Below are positions 8,762 to 17,909 of a stretch of DNA of 64,000 bases, piece by piece. Under the pieces are notes generated by a model. That model was given only the letters and a program-made list of their open reading frames with translations, made no database searches and was not told the DNA's origin. This DNA comes from Chloroflexi bacterium bin20 (GTDB taxonomy: Bacteria > Chloroflexota > Anaerolineae > Aggregatilineales > Phototrophicaceae), in contig MPMG01000005.1 in assembly GCA_002238485.1 (NCBI GenBank), forward strand, positions 62,001-126,000, read 5' to 3'. Position numbers and translations under genes: made by a program. Numbering within the stretch: the first letter of the stretch is position 1; the number at the start of each line of letters is the position of its first letter.

Positions 8762-11725
8762 TCAGAACCTGTCGGCGGGATCAAGCGGAGCCTCCTTCAG
8801 CGAAGCCAGAATCGACGGCACATACCGCATCTGCTGCGCCATCGCCTTGCCCATGCCGCTGTGTCCGATGCCCACGGGAAAGCGCCCGATCACCTCCAGC
8901 CCACGCTGCAAGTAGCCGCCGATCTCGGCATCGCCCGAGACTGTCCAGGCCGCCGCCAGCCCCTCCAGCACCCATTGCGTGCATTGAAACTTGCCGCCCA
9001 ACGTACGATTTGCGCAACTGGTATAACGGAAGTAGCCGCTGTCGTGATCGAAAGTGTTTGCTATCAACCAGCGCGCCCCGCCCACGATGGCATCTGCAAC
9101 GGCAGAATCATGACTGTGTCGATAGTAGCGCATCAAGCCCGAAAGCAGCACGCCGACCATGAAGCCGGCTTCGCCCCGACAGCGCGGATAACCACAGCCA
9201 CAATGACTGTCGGTCAGCATGCGCAGCCATCCGCCACCCGGCGCCTGCCTTTCCAGCACGCGCGCTACCAAGATGCTGGCGGCATTCAGCGCGGCGGGAT
9301 CGTCCAGCCAAGCCAGGGCGCAGAGATGAATCAGATGCCAGCCAGCCTCGCGCGCATTGCTGAAGTCGTAAGCGTCAAAGAATCGCGCTTGCAGCAGCCA
9401 GTCTCGCGTCTTTTGCAGCGATTCAAAAGCCGTCTCGTCACCGGTCAACAGCCAATGCAGCAGCGGACCTTCGACCCAGGTATGCGACGGGATCAAGTTG
9501 GTGCCGCGCATCTTGCTGCGGAAGAATGGCGGCAGATAGCCACCCAGGTGCCCGGGGATGTGCATGGCCTGCCCGCCTGTCCTTGTCGCATCTGACGAAG
9601 AATTGATCGTGTCGACATCCGCCAGGTGTCGTGCCGCTTGCCTCGCCCAGACCGCCCAACCCGCATCGCCGCCACGCAGGAATTCGCTATAGCCGCAATA
9701 AGCCGAGTCGTATTCGTTGTTGCCCCAGGACCAGCCGCTTTCGCCATACCAGTCGCCGAAATTGAGCTGTCCATAAGCGCGGTGCCCTTCGCGGTCGTCA
9801 ACGAAGGACTGCAGGGCGCGGTCAGTCAGCGATTCATAGCTGGGCAAAGGCGAATCGTGCCGAGCGCCGATGGGAGACAAGGCGCGCGTGCTGTTGAGAT
9901 AGTCGATTGTCGGGACTGCCAGCGGCGGCGCTTCCAGCCAGTCGAAACCGCGCGTGTCATCCCCAAAGTCGAGCAGGATATCGTTGGTCAATGCCAGGCC
10001 CGCTTTGAGTTTGTAGCCGACTTCGTCGAGCCAGAAATACAGCCTGTGCGAGGCGTCATCATCGCCAGGCAATTCGCGTCCAGCGCGTTCGGGGAATAGG
10101 CCAATGTCGATGCCCTGCGCGTCGACCGTGAGGGCTTTGGGATAAGTCTGCCAGAAATGCGAAATGCCAATGCCCAGCGAGCCGGATTCGCCTTCCACTC
10201 GCACATGCCCAGCAGCGCGCCCGTCACAGACTTCTCCACAGATTTCGTGCCACTGGTCGTGATCATGGCGCAGTTGCCAGTCGTCATCGAGAGACCACTT
10301 CTGCCCTGCCTGCCCCACGCGCTGCCCAGCGAATGGAATGCGCAGGCTGAATTCTCGCAGCGACAGCATCGTGTCGGCTTCATTCGGGGCGGCGGCTTGC
10401 TCTGGCGCAAGCACTTCCAGCCGATGCGTCAGACAAAGGAAGCGCTGCCCGGCATAAAATCGCAGCCACAACTTGCTGCGCAACTGCGTGACTCCGCGCG
10501 CGTCCTGATGCTCGACAACGAAGGTCGCGTTGTCCTCATCGCGCTGGATCTGCTGTGGCGCGCTGGATCGCAGCATCGTGCCATCACCCAGCGCCGCGCA
10601 GAATCGCCAATCAGGAAGGCGCAAATCGTCCAAACTGAGTCCATGGCAGCTGGAACCTTCTTCTGCACGCCACTCGCTGTTCACATGCAGAGCTGCATCT
10701 GAACCATCAGCTGGCAGACGCGTTTCGATCAACGCCCACTGCACCGAGCCATCGTCCCAGCGACTCTGGATGCGCGCGCTGGCTGCACTATTCTCGTCCC
10801 CGGCGCGCAAGAGGCAGTCGTCCAGCTGTGTCGCAGAGCCGCGAGCAAATGGCAGCCCGAATAGCAGCGGGGCGCCAGACAAGTCGGCAGCGGCTGGACT
10901 GAAGATCTCCAGCGGCACGACGATTTGCCGCGTCGGCTGCTGCGCTGGCATCGTTGCGAATTGCTGCGATGCAGTCGCCGTATCGCCAGACTGGTCTCGT
11001 GCGCTGATATGGGCGATGTACTGCTGGTCGGGCAACAAGCCTGAGAATGCCAGCCGATGCAGTCTGCCCGCTCGCCCGCTCGTCACGCCGATTTCTTCGC
11101 CAGAGGCATCCACCAGACGCGCCTCGACCGGGACGGCATGGTCTGTCGTGAAATGCAATTCGACATCGAAGCAACCAGCGTCAGTCCTTCGAAGTCGATG
11201 ATGCAGCTGGTCAATGCGCGGCACATAGCGGCTGGGCTGTGGACGTTCATGCAGCAGCACAAAGCTCTCGATGCGGTAGCTGCCGCTGCCCACCGCGCTC
11301 ACCTGCAAGACTTCCATTTCGCCGATGAATTCGACCACCTGGTCAGCCACGATCAGGTGAAGGCGGTTGTCTTGACGCCGCGGCTCGATGCGCCCGATTT
11401 CCTTATCGCCCAGCTTCAATTCCAGCGGATGCTCTTCGCCCGCCGCCAGGTAGATGACGATGCCGATATAGCGCGGCCCCGTGTGGTCAGCTTGGTGCTC
11501 GATCGTCTGCCAGAAGCGATGCCGCAGCCGAGAGACGATCCCTGCCTGCGCCACAGGCCCCGGACGCACGATGCTCGGCACAGGATAGGCGCTCAAGCCC
11601 AGATCGGGCGTGAATGTATCCAGCTTTTCGCTGTCGATGGCGCGCCAGCTATAATTGCGCGGGTCATCCAGCAGCGCCTGGATGCGCGCCGGCTCTTTGA
11701 TATCAATTTGTGGCAGCAAGTTCAT
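8762..11725 (-). CDS. PcRGLX/YetA-like multidomain protein (candidate rhamnogalacturonan-type lyase or glycan-binding protein)
   Basis: A 987-residue protein. After about 170 residues of lectin-like beta structure comes a fibronectin-III-like domain (about 180-262). Then a segment resembles the N-terminal RIFT-barrel domain of exo-rhamnogalacturonan lyases (PcRGLX/YetA): PLLFGLPFARGSATQLD and RWDDGSVQWALIE. The C-terminal 350 residues look like an alpha/alpha toroid (HTWVEGPLLHWLLTGDE and APGGGWLRML). No signal peptide is visible, so it may act in the cytoplasm on imported oligosaccharide. It overlaps the glycosyltransferase gene by an ATGA. Family resemblance is by eye and catalysis is uncertain. 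Confidence 0.72.
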   Translation of the reverse strand: MNLLPQIDIKEPARIQALLDDPRNYSWRAIDSEKLDTFTPDLGLSAYPVPSIVRPGPVAQAGIVSRLRHRFWQTIEHQADHTGPRYIGIVIYLAAGEEHPLELKLGDKEIGRIEPRRQDNRLHLIVADQVVEFIGEMEVLQVSAVGSGSYRIESFVLLHERPQPSRYVPRIDQLHHRLRRTDAGCFDVELHFTTDHAVPVEARLVDASGEEIGVTSGRAGRLHRLAFSGLLPDQQYIAHISARDQSGDTATASQQFATMPAQQPTRQIVVPLEIFSPAAADLSGAPLLFGLPFARGSATQLDDCLLRAGDENSAASARIQSRWDDGSVQWALIETRLPADGSDAALHVNSEWRAEEGSSCHGLSLDDLRLPDWRFCAALGDGTMLRSSAPQQIQRDEDNATFVVEHQDARGVTQLRSKLWLRFYAGQRFLCLTHRLEVLAPEQAAAPNEADTMLSLREFSLRIPFAGQRVGQAGQKWSLDDDWQLRHDHDQWHEICGEVCDGRAAGHVRVEGESGSLGIGISHFWQTYPKALTVDAQGIDIGLFPERAGRELPGDDDASHRLYFWLDEVGYKLKAGLALTNDILLDFGDDTRGFDWLEAPPLAVPTIDYLNSTRALSPIGARHDSPLPSYESLTDRALQSFVDDREGHRAYGQLNFGDWYGESGWSWGNNEYDSAYCGYSEFLRGGDAGWAVWARQAARHLADVDTINSSSDATRTGGQAMHIPGHLGGYLPPFFRSKMRGTNLIPSHTWVEGPLLHWLLTGDETAFESLQKTRDWLLQARFFDAYDFSNAREAGWHLIHLCALAWLDDPAALNAASILVARVLERQAPGGGWLRMLTDSHCGCGYPRCRGEAGFMVGVLLSGLMRYYRHSHDSAVADAIVGGARWLIANTFDHDSGYFRYTSCANRTLGGKFQCTQWVLEGLAAAWTVSGDAEIGGYLQRGLEVIGRFPVGIGHSGMGKAMAQQMRYVPSILASLKEAPLDPADRF

Positions 11726-12498
11726 TTATCAGTCCTGTTCACAATTTTGCGAATATAACGCTGATAATAGGGCAGCATAAAAGGTTTGCGCCGCCCTTTG
11801 AAATGCAGCACAGCCGCGTCTGGATAATGGCCGACCATCTCGGCGGCTCGCAGGGTGGAAAAGTTGTAGCGCGCGCAGGGCAAAAAGCGCAGAGCCAAGC
11901 CGCCCAGACGCCAGCCAAAGGAGTCGTCCCGCGCAAAGTCGACTTCGGCGAAGATCTCGCGCAGGGCATCCTGGTCGCCGCCCCAAACGCCGCTCTGCTC
12001 GTCCGCCAGCTGGAAGCGCCGCAGCCACATAGCATGAAAAGCCGCCGCATCCGCCAGCTGCCCGCCATGCGCGAAGTTGATGCCGGCGTTGATTGGCCAC
12101 TTGCGTTCGTCTCGATACGTCAGCGCCACGGCAAACTCGTCCGCGAAGACATGCGCCAGGTCGCCGTTGATCAAGATGTCGTTGTCCAGAAAAATCACAT
12201 GCCCGCTCGCTTCTCGCAGATAAGCCAGCCAGGCACGGGCGCGAGAGAGCATGGGCGCGCTTGCATCCAGCGGTAGCCGCAGGATCTCGGCCTTGGTCTG
12301 TGGCGGAAAAAGCGTGTGCTGGTCGCTGAGGATGACCTGATGGCAGCCGGGATGAAAATGCCGCGCAGAAGCGAACATGGTCTGGATGAAGCGCTGCGGT
12401 TCGGTAACGGTGATAGTCGATGTCGTCTGATGGATGCGGTCCATAGTCGCCGCGCTGACATCCATATAAAAGGCGGCGAAAGTAATTCGCTCAGTCAA
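11722..12498 (-). CDS. Glycosyltransferase-like protein (GT-A, DxD)
   Basis: About 258 residues. HVIFLDNDILINGDLAHVF (about 112-130) contains the DND motif that binds the nucleotide-sugar metal in GT-A transferases, and VWGGDQDALREIF is the usual downstream acidic motif. INAGINFAHGG lies between. A TTG start at 12498 is proposed because GGAG lies 7 nt upstream and it keeps the hydrophobic first strand ITFAAFYMDVS; it overlaps the upstream gene by 8 nt. The alternative ATG at 12465 has no ribosome site. A glycosyltransferase inside a degradative operon is unusual. Confidence 0.8.
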   Translation of the reverse strand: MTERITFAAFYMDVSAATMDRIHQTTSTITVTEPQRFIQTMFASARHFHPGCHQVILSDQHTLFPPQTKAEILRLPLDASAPMLSRARAWLAYLREASGHVIFLDNDILINGDLAHVFADEFAVALTYRDERKWPINAGINFAHGGQLADAAAFHAMWLRRFQLADEQSGVWGGDQDALREIFAEVDFARDDSFGWRLGGLALRFLPCARYNFSTLRAAEMVGHYPDAAVLHFKGRRKPFMLPYYQRYIRKIVNRTDK

Positions 12499-13657
12499 AG
12501 AGCCGCTCCAGTTCGGGCAGCAAATCGGCTTTGCGCTCCATGCCGATGCCGGGCGTCTGCGGCGGCTGGATGCGCCCGTCCTGCACCGGGATGTCATCGC
12601 CGAAGCCGCCAAATGGCTGGAAGACATGCGGATAAGACTCGTTGCCATACAAGCCCAGCCCAGCCGCGATGTGCAGCGCGAACTGGTGCCCGCCATGCGG
12701 GATGCAGCGCCGCGCCGACCAGCCATGCGCCGCCAGCATATCCAAGGTGCGCAGGTATTCGACCAAGCCATAACTCAGCGCGGGGTCCATCTGCAAAAAG
12801 TCGCGTTGGGGACGCAGGCCGCCATAACGGACGAGGTTTTGCGCGTCTATGGTCGAAAACAGATTTTCACCTGTGGCCAGCGGCAAACTGGTTACGCTGG
12901 CCAGCGCGGCATTCAAGCGATAATCCAGCGGATCGCCCGGCTCTTCGTACCAAAACAAGTCGTAGGCTTCCAGGGCCTCGGCATAATCCAAAGCCTGCTT
13001 GAGGTCGAAGCGCCCATTGGCATCGACAGCCAGCGCGGCATTTTCACCGAGGACATCCAGCGCGGCTTCGATGCGGCGGCGGTCTTCGTCCAGCGATGCG
13101 CCACCGATTTTGATCTTGACCGTGTTGTAACCCATGTCGAGGTAGGTTTTGAGTTCATTTTGCAGCGCACCCAGGTCTTTGCCAGGGTAGTAATATCCGC
13201 CAGCCGCATACACAAAGACATCTTCATCGACCGCCCCGCCCCGATAGCGCTCGCCCAGCAGTTGATATAGCGGCAACCCTTCGATCTTGGCGACCAGATC
13301 CCAAAGCGCCATATCCAGCACGCCCACCGCCACCGAACGTTCGCCATGCCCACCCGGCTTCTCGTTGGCCATCATGATGTCCCAGGCTTTCGCCGGGTCG
13401 AAGTTCTCCCCAGCATCCGTCAACAGCGCATCTGGCGGCGCATCGAGCAAGCGCGGGATAAACCGGTCGCGCAATAGACCACTCTGGGAATAGCGCCCGT
13501 TGGAATTGAATCCATAGCCGGTGAGCGGTTTTCCAGCGCGTTTGATGTCGCTGCGAATGCCCACCACCGAGACCGTCATCTGCGAAAAGTCGATGAAGGC
13601 ATTGCGGATGTCGGATTTGATGGGGACAACCCGTTCGGCGATGCCAGTGATTTTCAT
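12491..13657 (-). CDS. Enolase-superfamily protein (mandelate racemase/muconate lactonizing type)
   Basis: A 388-residue protein with the capping domain and barrel of the mandelate racemase group. Catalytic elements: TVKIKIGG (lysine on strand 2, about 180), AVDANGRFD (first metal Asp, about 217), FWYEEPGDP (second metal Glu, about 243), LATGENLF (third metal Glu, about 268) and PHGGHQFALH (base His, about 318). These enzymes abstract the alpha proton of carboxylates; most sugar-acid dehydratases belong here. The exact acid cannot be named. The start overlaps the sulfatase stop by ATGA. Confidence 0.9.
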   Translation of the reverse strand: MKITGIAERVVPIKSDIRNAFIDFSQMTVSVVGIRSDIKRAGKPLTGYGFNSNGRYSQSGLLRDRFIPRLLDAPPDALLTDAGENFDPAKAWDIMMANEKPGGHGERSVAVGVLDMALWDLVAKIEGLPLYQLLGERYRGGAVDEDVFVYAAGGYYYPGKDLGALQNELKTYLDMGYNTVKIKIGGASLDEDRRRIEAALDVLGENAALAVDANGRFDLKQALDYAEALEAYDLFWYEEPGDPLDYRLNAALASVTSLPLATGENLFSTIDAQNLVRYGGLRPQRDFLQMDPALSYGLVEYLRTLDMLAAHGWSARRCIPHGGHQFALHIAAGLGLYGNESYPHVFQPFGGFGDDIPVQDGRIQPPQTPGIGMERKADLLPELERLFD

Positions 13658-15069
13658 GTGGCGCGTCTCCTGCCGAAGCTGTCTGGCGCAAGGGCTTGAT
13701 CAATGGGCACAGCCGGCACAGAACGCCAGGCTTCGCGGCGATTGTGCACGGGAAGGTCGTCTCCGCGCAAGCCACTGTGGCTTGGCTTTTCATACCTTGC
13801 AAAAAACGCCTCCAGTTGGCGCGTCAGCCGCTTGACGATTGGCTGTTGGGCCCGCTCCTCGTACAGATTAACCGTCTCGCGGGGGTCGCTGAGCATATCG
13901 TGCAGCAGATTCTCGCCGCCGGCATACCGTTTCACCAGTTTGTAATGCCGATCGCGGATGACGCGCGTCGTGCCATATTCTCCGAAATAGCAGTCAGGCC
14001 AGTCTGCGCCTTCTCCCTGCAAAAGCGAGCGAAAACTTCGACCAGGATAGTCGCTGCTGTCCTCTGGCCGCGCGCCCGCAAAGTCGAGCAGGGTCATGAA
14101 CAGGTCACAGTGCGTTAGGAATTCATCGCGCCGCGCTCCTGCGGGGATAACTCTCGGCAGCTTGCAGATCAGCGGCACGCGGATGGACTCGTCCAGCATA
14201 TTCAACGGCTGGCTGCCATTGCCCTTGCCCCAGATGCCATGATGCCCCAGGTTCAGGCCGTGGTCCGATGTGTAGACGACCAGCGTGTTGTCGCTTGCCT
14301 CCTGCGCATCCAGCTCGTCCAGCAAGGCGCCTACGCCCTCGTCGATCATGCTGACAGCGGCATAATACTGCGCGCGCGCTTCATGCGCATCGGCGGGCGG
14401 GCTGGGACGATCGCCAAATATGCCAAAAGGGTATGGCAGGTCATGGGGAATATCGCGAAAGTCGGCGTGGCGATAATGCGCGACCAGTCGTTCGGCGCGG
14501 TCTATCCAGGGGTTATGCGTTGTGGCATAGCCGACAAACAGAAAGAAGGGCTTGCCTGTGTCGCGATTGCGCAGAAAGTCGAGCGCAGCTTCGTTGATGA
14601 TGCGCGTGTCTTGCCCGCGGCGGCTGCGCATCAAGCCCTGGTCGCTGTACAGGTTGCTGCGGCCAAAGTTCTTGGGAGTCCGTCGCCAGGCGCTGTACCA
14701 ATAGTCAAAGCCGCTTTTGGGCGACTCGCCCGCGCCGCAATGCCACTTGCCACACAGCGCCGTGCTGTAGCCAGCAGCTTGCAGACGCTCTGCCAGCGTG
14801 GGGATGTCCGCCAGCCAGTCGGTAGCTTGCACAGCCGCGTCATCTTCGGCGAGGTGATCGTGCACGCCATGCTGCGAGGGATAGAGCCCCGTCCAGAATG
14901 AAGCCCGGGCCGGCGAGCACACCGGGCAAGGCGTGAAAGCCTTGTTCATCTGCGCGCCCGTTTCCGCCAGGTAATCCAGCGCCGGCGCGATGATCTCGCT
15001 GTTGCCATAGCTGGGCAAAGCCCACTGGGCGTGGTCGTCGCTGAAAAAGACGACAATATTGGGCGACAT
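13654..15069 (-). CDS. Sulfatase
   Basis: About 471 residues of the alkaline-phosphatase superfamily. FFSDDHAQW (metal Asp pair, about 8-16) opens the protein. CSPAR at 51-55 is the CxPxR signature whose cysteine is converted to formylglycine, and YTSDHG (about 264) gives further metal ligands. No signal peptide is visible, which is unusual for a glycan sulfatase and suggests cytoplasmic desulfation of an imported substrate. The ATG at 15069 is preferred to an overlapping TTG at 15093. A formylglycine-generating enzyme is not in the window. In this operon it implies the target sugar carries sulfate (inference). Confidence 0.92.
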   Translation of the reverse strand: MSPNIVVFFSDDHAQWALPSYGNSEIIAPALDYLAETGAQMNKAFTPCPVCSPARASFWTGLYPSQHGVHDHLAEDDAAVQATDWLADIPTLAERLQAAGYSTALCGKWHCGAGESPKSGFDYWYSAWRRTPKNFGRSNLYSDQGLMRSRRGQDTRIINEAALDFLRNRDTGKPFFLFVGYATTHNPWIDRAERLVAHYRHADFRDIPHDLPYPFGIFGDRPSPPADAHEARAQYYAAVSMIDEGVGALLDELDAQEASDNTLVVYTSDHGLNLGHHGIWGKGNGSQPLNMLDESIRVPLICKLPRVIPAGARRDEFLTHCDLFMTLLDFAGARPEDSSDYPGRSFRSLLQGEGADWPDCYFGEYGTTRVIRDRHYKLVKRYAGGENLLHDMLSDPRETVNLYEERAQQPIVKRLTRQLEAFFARYEKPSHSGLRGDDLPVHNRREAWRSVPAVPIDQALAPDSFGRRRAT

Positions 15070-15076
15070 GCGGCGC

Positions 15077-16000
15077 TCAGGATTCGCGGACAAAGCTGAT
15101 GCCGGCGAAGGGATTTTCGCGCGCGATATAGTCGTCCAGTTCGCTTGTGTCGCGCTGGAAGAAAATCTGGGCGGCGGGGGCGCGGCTATATGGATTCAAA
15201 GACAATCCACGCAGCGACAGAATATGTTTGGCGCTGGCAGGGAAGCCCTGCGCGACCATCACATCGTAAAAAGACAGCAGCGCCTCTTGCGCCGCAACCC
15301 GCACTTCTGCTGGCAGCGACAAATCGCAGACCTGGGCGCAGAGCTCGGGCGCGACAATGGGCATCCAGCCACAGAATCCACAGCCACCGGCCTCCATGGA
15401 AGCTGGCAGCATGCGCAGATTGGCTTGATAGATCTTGAGGGGGCTGCCGGCGCTGGCAGCAATCTTGGCGCGGAATGACTCCAACTGGCGGCTGGTCTCT
15501 TTCATGAAGAAGAATCGTCCGCTCGCTGCGACTTCGCCCACTTCCGCTGGTGTCAGGAGTCGGTGCTCTGGCTCGGGCAGTTCATAGATGCCCAGCCGGA
15601 CATGCGCGGGCAGCAGTCGCGCGATTTCCTGCAGTTGAGCGCCCAGGTTGTCTGCGCTGGGCAGCAGTGACAGCGCCACCACCACAACATCCGTGCCTTG
15701 CTCGAAGATGCGCTGCAGGCTGCGCGCTTGCTGGTCGAGTGTCGCGCCGAAGTTGCCGACTGTCGCCAGGCGCATCGTTCCGCGCGGCTGCTGCGCTACA
15801 AATTGCGCGACCTGGCGGCGTTCTTCATCATCCAGCAGCAGCATTTCACTGGCTTGCCCCAGCGCCAAAACGCCGGGCAAATCCAGCGCGGCATAGAATC
15901 CCAGCATTGCGCCGATTGCCGCCAGATCGAGGCGGTCGTCTTCGTCAAAGGCTGTCAGCAGGATGGGCATCGCGCCATCGCGCAGACACAACTCAGGCAT
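15077..16000 (-). CDS. DHDPS/N-acetylneuraminate lyase family aldolase
   Basis: A 307-residue TIM barrel of the dihydrodipicolinate synthase family. The Schiff-base lysine is K167 in FFFMKETS and the catalytic tyrosine is Y139 in GIYELPEP. The family includes keto-deoxy-sugar-acid aldolases and dehydratases such as those that cleave 2-keto-3-deoxygluconate. The usual GTTGE substrate loop is replaced by LALGQASEM, so specificity probably differs from true DapA. It is the first gene of the minus-strand operon, facing the transporter operon across a 193-bp divergent promoter region. Confidence 0.87.
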   Translation of the reverse strand: MPELCLRDGAMPILLTAFDEDDRLDLAAIGAMLGFYAALDLPGVLALGQASEMLLLDDEERRQVAQFVAQQPRGTMRLATVGNFGATLDQQARSLQRIFEQGTDVVVVALSLLPSADNLGAQLQEIARLLPAHVRLGIYELPEPEHRLLTPAEVGEVAASGRFFFMKETSRQLESFRAKIAASAGSPLKIYQANLRMLPASMEAGGCGFCGWMPIVAPELCAQVCDLSLPAEVRVAAQEALLSFYDVMVAQGFPASAKHILSLRGLSLNPYSRAPAAQIFFQRDTSELDDYIARENPFAGISFVRES

Positions 16001-16089
16001 AGTAGATCTCTCCCTCTTTGGGCAACGATGCCATCAGTTTACCCACGATAGGCCCGCGAACACAAAAGCCAATGTCGATGTAGCGATAT

Positions 16090-16119
16090 TTGCATTTTCT
16101 GCGCGCGACTGAGTAAGAT
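16090..16119 (+). promoter_or_regulatory. Candidate promoter for the transporter/catabolic operon
   Basis: TTGCAT (16090-16095) and TAAGAT (16114-16119) are separated by 18 nt in the divergent region 16001-16193. Each matches the sigma-70 consensus at four of six positions. A second -10-like TACAAT lies at 16129. No clear operator palindrome was seen in this region. Confidence 0.4.
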
Positions 16120-16193
16120 ACTTTCGGCTACAATCTGCATCCATGCCACAGTTGCCGCGTGGCGAATCGTTCATAATCCTAATGGAGGATGGT

Positions 16194-17810
16194 ATGACTC
16201 GCAAATTGCTTTGTACGTTTCTTGTATCGCTGCTCTTGCTGCTCGGCGCGACTGGGGCGCTGGCGCAAGACCAGGAATTGCGCATTGCCACGGGCTCGTC
16301 TGGCGTGGCGAACTTCAGCTTCCAGATTCTGTCGGCTGGCGGCGATCAGCAGAACTGGATCACTTTCCAGTCGGTGCCGCCGCTTTACTTTGATGTCGAC
16401 TTCAACCTGAATACCGGTTACTTCGACAGCTGGACACAGAGCGAAGACAGCAAGAGCTGGACGTTTAATGTGGACCCGGCCGCGCGTTGGTCGGATGGCA
16501 CTTCCATCACCGCGCAGCAAGTCGTTGACTCCTGGCAGGTGCAAGCTGCGCCGCTCAATAGCGTCGGGCGCATCCGCACATACCTCGGCAATGTAGTTGG
16601 CTTCACCGAAGCGCGCGAAATGGCGGCAGAAGATGCCATGACCGTCGAGGTCAGCGGCTTGTCTGCGCCAGATGACTCGACTGTCGCTGTCGAGCTGGTG
16701 CTGCCCGACCCGATCTTCTTCTGGCGCATCGCCACCGCGCACATGGCCATCGCCCGCGCCGAGGATGTGCTGGAGCACGGCTTCAACGAATTCTGGAAGC
16801 CCGAGAACAACCCGATCGTCAACGGTCCCTTCATCCTCACCAGCTTTGACGCCGACTTGAAGACAGCCGAGTTGACGCCCAACCCCGAGTGGTGGAAAGA
16901 TGGCCCGCTGCTGGACAAGGTCTCTTTCATATTCGTCACTGACCAAACGCAGGTCGGCGCGATGGCGCTGAATGACCAGATAGACGCCAGCCTGGCTGCG
17001 GCGCCGTCTGTGCTGCGCCCACAATTGCCCGACTACTTCCGCCAGTTTGACGCCATCGGCTTCAACACCTTCTGGATGCAGCCGACTCGCGAGCCGACCA
17101 GCGACCCCCATGTGCGCGAAGCCTTGATCAAATCGGTCGACTGGAACGCCGTCTTCCAGGCCGCCTTCCCGATCGAAGGCAGCGGCGTCATGACTACGCA
17201 GACCTTGGACGACATCGTCACCTGCCAGAATCCTGACGCGACCGGCTATCCCTTCGATGTAGAAGCCGCGCAAGCCGCGCTGGCCGCATCGAGCTATGGC
17301 AGCGCCGAGAACTTGCCGAAACTGCGCGTAACCCCGCGCGGCAGCAACGAGTTCAACAACCGCGCGCTGACAGCCGTCATCGAATTCTGGCGTCAGAATC
17401 TGGGCATCGAAAATGTTGAGTTCCAGCAGGATCCCAACAGCTTCGGCGATGATTACGACAAGATCAACCTGAGCCGCGACGATGTGGTCATCCGCTTCCC
17501 CGATGCCGCGACCTATATGTGGGCGGCCGGACATTCGGCCGGTCCCGTACCTGGCAGCTCTATGCTGGCTGGCTATCACAACGAAGCGCTGGAGGCAGCC
17601 GTCGATGAAGCGCTGACGCTGGCGCCCGATGACCCGCGGCGCTGTGAACTGGCGCTCGAGGCGCAGATGCACTACGAGAACGACTATGTCATCATGCACT
17701 TCGGCAAGCCGCTGCGCACCGCCAATGCCCGCGAGCATGTCAAGGAATATTACAGCGGCCCGGATGTGAGCGTCATCGAACCGTGGAAGATCTACATCGA
17801 ACGGATGTAG
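16194..17810 (+). CDS. ABC transporter substrate-binding protein (SBP_bac_5, oligopeptide/dipeptide type)
   Basis: About 538 residues. A Sec signal peptide is clear: MTRK, a run of leucines, then cleavage after ATGALA, with no lipobox cysteine. WTFNVDPAARWSDGTSITAQ (about 95-114) is the hallmark of the oligopeptide-binding family 5, followed by GPFILTSF and NPEWW. The start at 16194 is set by GGAGG 7 nt upstream. Family 5 proteins bind peptides, nickel, or plant-derived oligosaccharides. Given the downstream sugar-acid enzymes, an oligosaccharide ligand is likely (inference). Two permease genes follow, but no ATPase gene. Confidence 0.92.
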   Translation: MTRKLLCTFLVSLLLLLGATGALAQDQELRIATGSSGVANFSFQILSAGGDQQNWITFQSVPPLYFDVDFNLNTGYFDSWTQSEDSKSWTFNVDPAARWSDGTSITAQQVVDSWQVQAAPLNSVGRIRTYLGNVVGFTEAREMAAEDAMTVEVSGLSAPDDSTVAVELVLPDPIFFWRIATAHMAIARAEDVLEHGFNEFWKPENNPIVNGPFILTSFDADLKTAELTPNPEWWKDGPLLDKVSFIFVTDQTQVGAMALNDQIDASLAAAPSVLRPQLPDYFRQFDAIGFNTFWMQPTREPTSDPHVREALIKSVDWNAVFQAAFPIEGSGVMTTQTLDDIVTCQNPDATGYPFDVEAAQAALAASSYGSAENLPKLRVTPRGSNEFNNRALTAVIEFWRQNLGIENVEFQQDPNSFGDDYDKINLSRDDVVIRFPDAATYMWAAGHSAGPVPGSSMLAGYHNEALEAAVDEALTLAPDDPRRCELALEAQMHYENDYVIMHFGKPLRTANAREHVKEYYSGPDVSVIEPWKIYIERM

Positions 17811-17830
17811 TTCGCTTTTCTCGCAAGGTT

Positions 17831-17860
17831 GTAGGGGCGACTCACAGAGTCGTCCCTGCA
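17831..17860. repeat. GTAGGGGCGACTC palindromic repeat
   Basis: GTAGGGGCGACTC pairs with GAGTCGTCCCTGC around a short loop. It lies between the binding-protein gene and the first permease gene, where a stable hairpin could lower downstream expression relative to the binding protein, as known for other transporter operons. Confidence 0.75.
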
Positions 17861-17909
17861 CGCATCAGCCGCAGTACGCGCGGGGGCTGAAGGACACAAG
17901 GATTGCACC

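Noticed and set aside
12465..12771. Longer N-terminus for the glycosyltransferase
   Set aside because: An open frame continues upstream to 12771, but it overlaps the enolase-superfamily coding sequence and gives no protein-like sequence.
16179..17861. 560-residue open frame on the minus strand
   Set aside because: It is antisense to the substrate-binding protein gene, has no recognisable domain, and reflects high GC content.
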